A stretch of 64,000 bases of DNA from Bacteroidota bacterium (GTDB taxonomy: Bacteria > Bacteroidota > Bacteroidia > Chitinophagales > Chitinophagaceae), in contig JAIUNV010000001.1 of NCBI GenBank assembly GCA_020161435.1, positions 62,001 to 126,000 on the forward strand, given 5' to 3'. Below the pieces are notes generated by a model. It was not told the origin of the DNA, did not search any database, and saw only the letters and a list, made by a program, of their open reading frames with translations. Positions 53,679 through 60,607 of the stretch are shown here, piece by piece (position 1 is the first letter of the stretch; the number at the start of each line of letters is the position of its first letter). A program made the translations under genes and the position numbers.

Positions 53679-54185
53679 ATGGCAGACATACAATTGAGCA
53701 GTAAAAAAGGCGGCCGCAACAGGCGCAGCACCCGGGTAGATCTCACCGCTATGGTCGACCTGGGTTTTTTATTGATTACCTTTTTCATTTTCACCACCAC
53801 CATGTCGCAATCGGTGGCCATGCAGTTGGTGATGCCTGCTGATGGACCGGATACCAAAGTAGCAGCAAGTGGTGCGGTTACTTTACTGGCGCATCAGCAA
53901 AAAGTGGTGATGGTATTGGGCGAAGACCTTGCTTCGGCAAAAAGTTTTTCGTGGCAACAACCAAAGGAATTGCGGCAGGCATTGATACAAGCAAAGCAAC
54001 AAGTAATGGCAGCCAATGGCAATGATGACAAACTTTTCGTGCTCATCAAACCCATGGACAACAGCAGCTTTGGGCAAGTCATTAATCTGTACGATGAAAT
54101 GACGATTTGCGGTATTAAACGCTACGCCATGGCCAATATAAACGAACAGGAAACTGTTTTAATGGCAAAACATGTTACACCTTAA
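53679..54185 (+). CDS. ExbD/TolR family protein
   Basis: A 168-residue inner-membrane protein. A short cytoplasmic basic segment (SSKKGGRNRRSTRVDLTAMV) precedes the single transmembrane helix DLGFLLITFFIFTTTMSQSV, whose first Asp is the proton-path residue conserved in ExbD. A periplasmic domain of about 120 residues follows. ExbD normally works with ExbB and TonB; neither is adjacent here, so its partner must lie elsewhere. The stop overlaps the stop of the convergent DUF3089 gene by 4 bases. Confidence 0.92.
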   Translation: MADIQLSSKKGGRNRRSTRVDLTAMVDLGFLLITFFIFTTTMSQSVAMQLVMPADGPDTKVAASGAVTLLAHQQKVVMVLGEDLASAKSFSWQQPKELRQALIQAKQQVMAANGNDDKLFVLIKPMDNSSFGQVINLYDEMTICGIKRYAMANINEQETVLMAKHVTP

Positions 54186-55240
54186 TGTACTTCTTGTTTG
54201 TAAGCTTTCACCCTATCCATTGCATTGTCGCGGATGTCTTTCCAAAACAAATTGATATCGCCAATGTGGTAGTTTTTGGTGGTGAAAAACCAGTTGCCCA
54301 AAAACCGCGGCTTGCTACTCCACAAAATATTGCCTTGTATTTGCGTGGCTACATTGTGTGGCTTCGGATGATTGAATTTGTACAACACAGCACCCTTGCT
54401 TTGGCTTCGGGGTACCGGCATTGTATCCATCATCCACGTAAGCGGATTTACTACCACTGCTTTAAAATTTTCCCGCTGCACAAATTCGGGTACGTGTCCT
54501 TTTTTAAACGTACGCCAGCTAACAAAACAACCCGTTTGGTTGGGCGTGGTACAGGCTGGCAATTGGGTAAAATATTGCTCGGGTACTGGTAAGCCAATAA
54601 TGTACGCAGCTATCAATTTTTTTTGAAGTGGTTTTTCTTCCACCTGCGCTTTCAGCAATCGGCCTGCATGCAATGTACCCTGGCTATGTGAGGCAATGAT
54701 GAAAGGCTTGTTGCCAATCGTTTGCAAAAACAACATAAATGCACGTTCGATATCGGCATAGGCAGTATCGAAAAATGATTGGGCAATGCTATCATTAATG
54801 TAAAACGAACTGATATGTGCCTGCCGATAGCGGGGCGCAAAGAGCTCAAACCTGTTAAACACACTTGCCTGATTGAGCATGCTGCTGTAATCTGTTTTAG
54901 CATTGAGTGCCGCATCGTTTACCGATGCATTCCAATACTGCATGCTGTAGGGTTTTCCTTCTACAGCAGCGGCATCGTTATAGGTAGTGGGATGTATGAA
55001 AAATACCGCCACCGATGTATCTGTTTTTTCAAGTGCAAATGGCTTCGGCGTAGAGTCGGCCAAATCCTTTTTGTAAGGATGCGCTGCCCAATAATACAGG
55101 CTTGCATAATTGGGTATGCTATCCGCCGTTGCCGGTGGCACATAGCTTTCCATGGGATATTTACTGCTGCTACAAGATTGCAACAATAGCAGAGGTACAA
55201 TGGCAATAGCCAACCATAACAGCAGTCGATTTTTTTGCAT
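54182..55240 (-). CDS. DUF3089 alpha/beta-hydrolase-like lipoprotein
   Basis: A 352-residue lipoprotein with leader MQKNRLLLWLAIAIVPLLLL and lipobox LQSC, followed by SSSKYPMESYVPP. The catalytic serine lies in the nucleophile elbow ASHSQGTLHAGRL. DVAVFFIHPTTYN-like sequence (SVAVFFIHPTTYND) and YRQAHISSF are typical of DUF3089. An acid-His pair is likely in the C-terminal part (INLFWKDIRDNAMDRV). The substrate is unknown. I chose the ATG at 55240; the open frame continues upstream only as an artefact across the divergent oxygenase gene. Confidence 0.9.
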   Translation of the reverse strand: MQKNRLLLWLAIAIVPLLLLQSCSSSKYPMESYVPPATADSIPNYASLYYWAAHPYKKDLADSTPKPFALEKTDTSVAVFFIHPTTYNDAAAVEGKPYSMQYWNASVNDAALNAKTDYSSMLNQASVFNRFELFAPRYRQAHISSFYINDSIAQSFFDTAYADIERAFMLFLQTIGNKPFIIASHSQGTLHAGRLLKAQVEEKPLQKKLIAAYIIGLPVPEQYFTQLPACTTPNQTGCFVSWRTFKKGHVPEFVQRENFKAVVVNPLTWMMDTMPVPRSQSKGAVLYKFNHPKPHNVATQIQGNILWSSKPRFLGNWFFTTKNYHIGDINLFWKDIRDNAMDRVKAYKQEVH

Positions 55241-55327
55241 GGCGTGTGTTGGTCTGAAATTTGTTCGTACTTTAACCAATAACAACAAGCCTGCTTGCAG
55301 GTTGTTCCTCAAAATTTTTGCTTTCAT

Positions 55328-56272
55328 ATGAGTATTCCAGTGGTAGACCTTGCCCAATTTAATCAGGGCAGCGATAGCGACCGCACTGCATTTGTTTATG
55401 AGTTGGGTCGTGCCTACGAAGATGTAGGTTTTGTAGCCGTCAAAAATCATGGCATTCCCGAAGAGTTGATTGATGAATTGTACAATTATGTGCAAACATT
55501 TTTCGGCATGCCGGGCGATGTAAAAAAGCAGTACGAAAAACCAGAACTGGCCGGCCAGCGGGGCTACACCAGTTTTGGAAAAGAACATGCCAAGGGCAGC
55601 GATGCGCCTGATCTGAAAGAGTTTTTTCAATATGGCCAAACGGTGGAAGACGACGATCCTGTAGCGGTAGAATATCCGGCTAATGTAACGGTAAATGAAG
55701 TGCCGCAGCTCACACCAACCCTTTACCGTGCCTATCGGCATTTCGAAAAAAGTGGTCGGGCTTTGTTGAAAGCCATCGCCATTTACCTCGGTCTCGATGA
55801 AGATTATTTTGAACCATATGTAGTGAATGGCAACAGCATTTTGCGGGCCATTCATTATCCGCCCATTACGCAAGAACCGAAGTCAGCTATTCGGGCAGAG
55901 CAACATGAAGACATCAACCTGATTACTTTGCTGGTAGGTGCCAGTGCAGAAGGCCTCCAGATTTTAAGCAAGCAGGGCGACTGGGTAGGCGTAACTGCGC
56001 TGCCTGGCCAAATTGTGGTAAATGTGGGCGACATGCTGCAGCGCCTTACCAACAACCGCCTTAAGAGTACCACACACCGGGTGGTAAATCCGCCAAGAGA
56101 AAAATGGGGGAGCAGCCGTTTCAGTATTCCCTTCTTTTTGCACCCAAAAAGCAGCATGAGCCTGGCCTGCCTCGACAATTGTATTGATGCCGACCACCCT
56201 AAAGCATATCCCGATGCTACTGCCGGAGAATATCTTGACGAACGCCTTCGGGAAATAGGATTGAAAAAATAA
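55328..56272 (+). CDS. 2OG-Fe(II) oxygenase, isopenicillin N synthase-like
   Basis: A 314-residue non-haem iron enzyme. The N-terminal non-haem domain shows IPVVDLAQF, DVGFVAVKNHGIPEELIDEL and RGYTSFGKEHAKGSDAPDLK. The iron facial triad is His-x-Asp in AEQHEDINLITLLVGASAEG and His in KSTTHRVVNPPREKWGSSRF, with RFSIPFF as the 2-oxoglutarate-binding Arg-x-Ser. The substrate is unknown. It is divergent from the DUF3089 gene with 87 bp between starts and ends at a terminator. Confidence 0.93.
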   Translation: MSIPVVDLAQFNQGSDSDRTAFVYELGRAYEDVGFVAVKNHGIPEELIDELYNYVQTFFGMPGDVKKQYEKPELAGQRGYTSFGKEHAKGSDAPDLKEFFQYGQTVEDDDPVAVEYPANVTVNEVPQLTPTLYRAYRHFEKSGRALLKAIAIYLGLDEDYFEPYVVNGNSILRAIHYPPITQEPKSAIRAEQHEDINLITLLVGASAEGLQILSKQGDWVGVTALPGQIVVNVGDMLQRLTNNRLKSTTHRVVNPPREKWGSSRFSIPFFLHPKSSMSLACLDNCIDADHPKAYPDATAGEYLDERLREIGLKK

Positions 56273-56294
56273 ATGCGTGATTTTTTATACTTAC

Positions 56295-56322
56295 AACCAA
56301 CCTCAAAAGGGTTGGTTTTTTC
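56295..56322 (+). terminator. Terminator of the 2OG-Fe(II) oxygenase gene
   Basis: AACCAACC (56295-56302) pairs with GGTTGGTT (56310-56317) around a 7-base loop and is followed by T, 23 bp after the stop. Confidence 0.85.
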
Positions 56323-56371
56323 ATGGCCAACATTATCAGGACCATAACTGTTTTACAGCAGGTATAACCTG

Positions 56372-56379
56372 TAATTTTG
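56372..56379 (+). promoter_or_regulatory. -7 box TAATTTTG before the small membrane protein gene
   Basis: Exact match to TAnnTTTG, 18 bp before the ATG at 56398. No clear -33 TTTG is present; TTTT at 56351-56354 is the nearest candidate. Confidence 0.5.
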
Positions 56380-56397
56380 CACATCAATTTGAACCTT

Positions 56398-56622
56398 ATG
56401 GCCAGTAGTTGGAAAAAAGTGGGAATGATAGCGGCAGTAATGTTGATGATTGCTGGCGGTGCAATGGCACAATGTTCTATTTGTACCAAAACTGCATCGC
56501 AGCTGGGTAAAAAAAGCGCCGAAGGATTGAATGGTGGTATTGTTTACCTAATGATTGTGCCATTTGTGGTAGGCGGATACATTGGTTACCGCTGGTGGCG
56601 TCAGGAAAAACAGCAACCCTAA
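56398..56622 (+). CDS. Small exported membrane protein with CSIC motif
   Basis: A 74-residue protein: signal peptide (WKKVGMIAAVMLMIAGGAMA), then QCSICTKTASQLGKKSAEGL, a single transmembrane helix (GGIVYLMIVPFVVGGYIGYR) and a short basic tail WWRQEKQQP. The CxxC immediately after the cleavage site could bind a metal or be redox active. I recall similar small proteins in other Bacteroidota without an assigned function. The start at 56398 follows a good promoter box. The stop overlaps the end of the convergent GNAT gene by 4 bases. Confidence 0.75.
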   Translation: MASSWKKVGMIAAVMLMIAGGAMAQCSICTKTASQLGKKSAEGLNGGIVYLMIVPFVVGGYIGYRWWRQEKQQP

Positions 56623-57164
56623 AATTGCATCCTCATCCAGTCTTTTTTAAGGAGCACAAATCGATGCTCATCATACTGTCGGCCGTTTTTAAACACCGCA
56701 TCCCGGGCAATGCATTCCAATTGAAAGCCTGCATGTTGCAACACTTTCATGCTGCCCACATTAAATTCAAATACACTTCCTTGCAGCCGTGTCAGCGGAA
56801 AATTTTGGAAAACATAATTGACCATGGCTTTTGCAGCACTAGTCATTATGCCCTTGCCCCAATAGGGTTTACCAAGCCAATAACCAAAGTCGGCACCGTA
56901 ACGGTACACATCGCTGAGTGGTGATATACCAATGGCACCAACAGCTTCGCCGTTCACTTCTATCGCTAGGTTCATAGGCAACGGTTTGGCTATTTCCATA
57001 CGTATAAAATCGATGGCATGCTGCATGGTATACGGATAGGGAAAATAATCCCGCAGGTTATATACAATATCAGGATTGTTGGCCAGTGTAGCAAATGCAG
57101 CGGCATCTCTTTCCTGCAAATTGCGCAGGGTGCAAGTAGTTGTTTGTATGCTAATGATTTTCAT
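56619..57164 (-). CDS. GNAT family N-acetyltransferase, RimJ-like
   Basis: A 181-residue enzyme of the Acetyltransf_3 type. It shows CTLRNLQERDAAAFATLANN at the start, AVGAIGISPLSDVYRYGADF with GYWLGKPYWGKGIMTSAAKA as the acetyl-CoA pyrophosphate loop, and RLQGSVFEFNVGSMKVLQHA with GFQLECIARDAVFKNGRQYD at the end. Ribosomal-protein or antibiotic acetylation is possible but cannot be decided. It is divergent from the gene at 57222. Confidence 0.94.
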   Translation of the reverse strand: MKIISIQTTTCTLRNLQERDAAAFATLANNPDIVYNLRDYFPYPYTMQHAIDFIRMEIAKPLPMNLAIEVNGEAVGAIGISPLSDVYRYGADFGYWLGKPYWGKGIMTSAAKAMVNYVFQNFPLTRLQGSVFEFNVGSMKVLQHAGFQLECIARDAVFKNGRQYDEHRFVLLKKDWMRMQF

Positions 57165-57191
57165 GATGCGTGTATTACCGTTTCGGCCAAT

Positions 57192-57199
57192 TACCTTTG
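57192..57199 (+). promoter_or_regulatory. -7 box TACCTTTG before the gene at 57222
   Basis: Exact match to TAnnTTTG, 22 bp before the ATG at 57222. No convincing -33 element is visible. Confidence 0.45.
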
Positions 57200-57221
57200 G
57201 ATTTCACAAAAGTATTGATGT

Positions 57222-57947
57222 ATGCGGTTGTTGCCTGTAACGTTATTGTTTGTTGTGTTGTGTTTGAACGTGCCCGGCGCAGCCGGCCAAAAAATTTTTT
57301 TGCAAGGCGTTGTAAAAGATAGTGTGCAAAATACAGGGCTTCGTTCTGCCAGTATCCGCAATGTATTTACCGGAACAACTGTTGTAAGCCGGAGTGATGG
57401 TAAATTTATTATTGCTGTAGAAAAAGGTAACATACTTGCAGTTGGAGCATCGGGGTATTTGAGTGATACACTTACTATCACAGACAGTATTCTTTCTTCT
57501 GGCTTTATTGTTTTGCAACTGCATGTGCTACCTGCTACACTGCCTGGTGTAACAGTAAGTGCTAAACTTAGTCCGTATCAAATTGATAGCATTTATCGCC
57601 GGAAAGCCTTTCTGGCAACGGTTGGCGAGGCTCGCATTACTACCGTTAGCCGAACAAACGAGTTGGGTTTTGGTGTAGGTATTAACATTGATCGCTTTAG
57701 CAAAAGAGAGAAAAACAAACGGACTGCCAGAACATTATTCGACATTACCGAAGAGGAAGCGTACATCAATTTCAGATGGAATGAAAACATCGTGAAAAAA
57801 TACACCAAACTCTCCGGAGATACGTTACTTGAATTTATGCAAACCTACCGTCCCACCTGGGATTGGTTAAGAAAACATCCGGCTGAAGAAGATGTGTTGT
57901 ACTACATCAACAAGTGTTTGAAAAGTTATTATAAGCGAAATGAATAA
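57222..57947 (+). CDS. Carboxypeptidase-like regulatory domain exported protein
   Basis: A 241-residue protein with signal peptide MRLLPVTLLFVVLCLNVPGA. Residues about 25-105 form a carboxypeptidase-regulatory-like beta-sandwich (FLQGVVKDSVQNTGLRSASI, TVVSRSDGKFIIAVEKGNIL). The segment LPGVTVSAKLSPYQIDSIYR then leads into an unusual basic helical C-terminus (RFSKREKNKRTARTLFDITE). The first part resembles the plug-linked domain of SusC-like receptors, but no barrel follows. Its function is unknown. It ends at a strong bidirectional hairpin. Confidence 0.75.
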   Translation: MRLLPVTLLFVVLCLNVPGAAGQKIFLQGVVKDSVQNTGLRSASIRNVFTGTTVVSRSDGKFIIAVEKGNILAVGASGYLSDTLTITDSILSSGFIVLQLHVLPATLPGVTVSAKLSPYQIDSIYRRKAFLATVGEARITTVSRTNELGFGVGINIDRFSKREKNKRTARTLFDITEEEAYINFRWNENIVKKYTKLSGDTLLEFMQTYRPTWDWLRKHPAEEDVLYYINKCLKSYYKRNE

Positions 57948-57952
57948 TACTA

Positions 57953-57984
57953 AAAAGGGAATCCAGTATGTCGGATTCCCTTTT
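57953..57984. terminator. Bidirectional terminator between convergent genes
   Basis: AAAAGGGAATCC (57953-57964) pairs perfectly with GGATTCCCTTTT (57973-57984) around an 8-base loop. It serves the plus gene ending at 57947 and the minus gene ending at 58007. Confidence 0.9.
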
Positions 57985-58006
57985 GCTTTACCCTATTTAC
58001 AATGAA

Positions 58007-58849
58007 TTATTTGCGGAGCGTAATTTTTCGCAACTCTGTTTCTTTACCAGGTTTCACTTCAATATTATTGATAGTGGTATCACGATATCCGTTTGAAGCA
58101 TTTACAAACAAAGAGTATGTACCCTCTTTCAAACCACGGATTTTAAAATCACCATCTTTATCAGGAATGGCGTAAGCGGTGTCTGCACTGTTGTACACAC
58201 TAATTACGGGCATTGCTTCGCGGGGTACTACTTCACCTTCTATTGAGCCTGTCTTTTTAATCGTAAACGGACGGAGCACCGGCACCAGATAAAACTGGCC
58301 ATCCCGAACTTTTACAATACTGCGGGCCACATCAAAATCGAGCCAGATGCGGCGGCGGCCATTGGCAAAATTGTCCCAATCGCTGTCGCGGAGTTTTATT
58401 TCCACTTCGCTGCGGTTGCCCGGCATCAGGTTGAGTGGATAGCGGATACCGTCTTTTACCAGATAATGACCTGTGCCCAATACCAATTTTACTTTTTTAA
58501 TTTTTCCGGCAGGTATGGTGCCCTGTGCTAACAGTGTATCTACGCCATTGCGTAAGCGCAGCAAGTCGTATTTACCCGGCTTTATATTGAGTGTGTGCCA
58601 TACATAGCAATTATCGTCATCATTATTATCATCATCGTCATCATCACTCAATGTGCAGGTGTCCAGTTTTACCCGCACTGCCTGAATGTCAATCAGCACA
58701 CTATCAAACACAGCAGGATCATCGGTAAGGTAGAGGCTTACCTGTTGAGTAGGAGTGTTACCGGTATCACTTATTTCTTTTTGGCAGGCCCACAGACTTA
58801 CTACGAGCAGTAGCACTACAGCAGCTACGTTTCTGATTTTCATTTGCAT
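58007..58849 (-). CDS. DUF4382 domain lipoprotein
   Basis: A 280-residue lipoprotein with a leader ending in the lipobox SLWAC. The DUF4382 domain shows VSLYLTDDPAVFDSVLIDIQ and AVRVKL, LLRLRNGVDTLLAQGTIPAG and KIKKVKLVLGTGHYLVKDG. A carboxypeptidase-like module closes the protein (IPDKDGDFKIRGLKEGTYSL). An acidic tract of twelve Asp/Asn residues follows TLSD at about residues 69-80 and is encoded by a near-perfect trinucleotide repeat. Such domains are found on many Bacteroidota surface lipoproteins; the acidic tract could bind calcium. The role is unknown. Confidence 0.9.
   Translation of the reverse strand: MQMKIRNVAAVVLLLVVSLWACQKEISDTGNTPTQQVSLYLTDDPAVFDSVLIDIQAVRVKLDTCTLSDDDDDDNNDDDNCYVWHTLNIKPGKYDLLRLRNGVDTLLAQGTIPAGKIKKVKLVLGTGHYLVKDGIRYPLNLMPGNRSEVEIKLRDSDWDNFANGRRRIWLDFDVARSIVKVRDGQFYLVPVLRPFTIKKTGSIEGEVVPREAMPVISVYNSADTAYAIPDKDGDFKIRGLKEGTYSLFVNASNGYRDTTINNIEVKPGKETELRKITLRK
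58611..58646 (-). repeat. GAY/AAY trinucleotide tract coding Asp/Asn
   Basis: On the minus strand this is a run of GAT, GAC and AAT/AAC codons inside the DUF4382 gene, encoding twelve consecutive Asp/Asn residues. Such tracts change length by slippage in steps of three without breaking the frame. Confidence 0.8.
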
Positions 58850-58949
58850 ACAATATTGTTTTTAGTTGAAGATGGATTGTGTTCTTCTTTACAAAACCAA
58901 AGATTGTACCAGAAGCTACGGCATATAACTGAAGGTTGTTAAAACGGGA

Positions 58950-58989
58950 AAAGGCGCTACCGAAACAGCTTGTTTACAGTAGCGCCTTT
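58950..58989 (-). terminator. Terminator of nadA
   Basis: AAAGGCGCTAC (58950-58960) pairs with GTAGCGCCTTT (58979-58989), with partial pairing inside the loop (CGAAACA with TGTTT). It lies 18 bp beyond the nadA stop on the minus strand; the following T run is short. Confidence 0.75.
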
Positions 58990-59007
58990 AACACTATGAG
59001 CAAATTT

Positions 59008-60018
59008 TTATCCGATAAGGCCTGCAGCCTTACTGATTTCGAGCATGCGTTCGATGGGTTTGAGTGCGGCTACCCGAAGCGATTCTTCCATAGTAAGCTC
59101 CGGCTGCTCATACTGAAGGCAGAGGTAGAGTTTTTCAAGGGTATTTAGTTTCATGTGCGGACACTCATTGCAGGCACAGGAATTATCTGGCGGGGCAGGA
59201 ATGAAAGTTTTGTGCGGTTGGTCTTTTTGCATTTGGTGCAAAATGCCGGTTTCAGTAGCTACAATGTAGGTTTGGCTGCTATCGGTTTGAGTATATTTCA
59301 ACAGCTGGGTAGTGCTGCCAATATAATCGGCTATCCGCAGCAGGGGTTCCTCACACTCCGGATGGGCAATCAGCTTGGCTTCGGGGTGACGGGTTTTGAG
59401 GCGGGTAATTTTTTCGAGGCTGAAAATTTCGTGGACCATGCAGGCGCCATTCCACAGCACCATGTTTCTGCCGGTCACTTTATTGAGGTAGGCACCCAGA
59501 TTTTTATCGGGAGCGAAAATTATTTTTTGATCGGCAGGCAGACTGTCGATGATGGCTTTAGCATTACTACTGGTGCATATGATATCACTCAATGCCTTCA
59601 TGCCGGCACTACAGTTGATGTAGGTGACCACAATATGATCGGGGTACTGTTCCTTCCATTTGGCAAACAAAGCGGGAGGAGCACTATCGCTAAGGCTGCA
59701 GCCGGCCTTTAAATCGGGGAGCACCACTTTTTTGGTGGGGTTGAGAATTTTTGCCGTTTCGGCCATAAAATGAACACCGGCAAATAAAATGATATCGGCA
59801 TTGGTATCCTTGGCCTTTTGTGCCAGGCCCAGGCTATCGCCTATATAGTCGGCTACATCCTGAATATCTGGCTCCTGATAATAGTGTGCCAGTACGATGG
59901 CGTTCTTTTCCTTTTTCAGGCGTTCGATTTCAGCAAACAGATCGAGGTTGGGATCTACGTTGATGTCGAGAAATCCTTTTTCCTGTAGCTCCATCTGTTG
60001 TGTGTTTATAACTGCCAT
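59008..60018 (-). CDS. nadA: Quinolinate synthase A
   Basis: A 336-residue [4Fe-4S] enzyme that condenses iminoaspartate with dihydroxyacetone phosphate in NAD biosynthesis. Visible marks are [20 protein letters not shown] with [30 protein letters not shown] and the cluster cysteines Cys107 in [10 protein letters not shown], Cys193 in [11 protein letters not shown] and one of the group [10 protein letters not shown] (281-286). The length is normal. An alternative ATG eight codons later is possible. No nadB or nadC is in the window. Confidence 0.96.
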   Translation of the reverse strand: MAVINTQQMELQEKGFLDINVDPNLDLFAEIERLKKEKNAIVLAHYYQEPDIQDVADYIGDSLGLAQKAKDTNADIILFAGVHFMAETAKILNPTKKVVLPDLKAGCSLSDSAPPALFAKWKEQYPDHIVVTYINCSAGMKALSDIICTSSNAKAIIDSLPADQKIIFAPDKNLGAYLNKVTGRNMVLWNGACMVHEIFSLEKITRLKTRHPEAKLIAHPECEEPLLRIADYIGSTTQLLKYTQTDSSQTYIVATETGILHQMQKDQPHKTFIPAPPDNSCACNECPHMKLNTLEKLYLCLQYEQPELTMEESLRVAALKPIERMLEISKAAGLIG

Positions 60019-60607
60019 AATATGTATTAATATTTATTATTTATAAATCTACCTACTATTATTAGGAGTGTGTATATCCGTATTTCTGTTTCTCAATGTG
60101 GGCTGTAAAGGTAATAGTGTGTTGTTGTTTTGTTTTATACACCATGTTATAAACGCTCCAAATACTACAGCGTATTGGGTTTGTTGCTCTTTTCCCCATT
60201 TTCTATTGCTTGTGTTAGTTTCTGATTTGTGAACTGATGTGGTTTTACCTGAGGTTGTGGATTGTTTTTTAGGTTATGGATTACCCGCGTACAATGGTGT
60301 TTTGTTGATTTAAATGGTCCTTTTTTTGTTCTTCTTTTTTCCCTTTTTCTGGTAGTGCTTTTACTGGTTTGTTCACTTTTATTTTCGCTTTTCAACAGGG
60401 TTTTCTAATTGCTGTTTCACATGCATGTTCCACTTGTTTTGTTCTTTGTCTTACTTCAAATTTTTTTTTTGCAATACTCTGGGTTGTTCACATTTTCACC
60501 TTTGTTTTGAAGCCTTGCCAGTATTGCCTTTTACCCGCTTTTCCACAATTTTTTCATAGGTCTGTTTCCCCTATTTTTGCCATCCTTTATAAACTATATA
60601 GTACTGT
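60019..60607. other. T-rich intergenic region between nadA and ppiD
   Basis: About 589 bp without a convincing gene. The plus strand is very rich in T, with many runs of TTTT or longer, and poor in A. A minus-strand open frame at 60165-60395 would encode a 76-residue protein made mainly of Lys, Arg, Asn and Gln; I regard it as a by-product of the skew. The right end carries a TATTTTTG promoter box at 60572-60579. One sequence fitting the DnaA-box consensus (TTTTCCACA near 60540) stands alone. Confidence 0.6.
60572..60579 (+). promoter_or_regulatory. -7 box TATTTTTG before ppiD
   Basis: Exact match to TAnnTTTG, 28 bp before the ATG at 60608, with a run of T at the -33 position rather than a clean TTTG. 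The T-rich context makes chance matches more likely. Confidence 0.4.

Noticed and set aside
60165-60395. Minus-strand open frame of 76 residues in the T-rich gap
   Set aside because: Its product is mostly Lys, Arg, Asn, Gln and Thr, as expected from translating the complement of a T-rich strand; there is no domain, and the frame covers only part of the skewed region.
60019-60607. Possible replication origin in the T-rich region
   Set aside because: Only one exact DnaA-box match (TTTTCCACA) and one with a mismatch (TTGTTCACA) are visible, without clustering, and no dnaA, dnaN or similar gene is adjacent.
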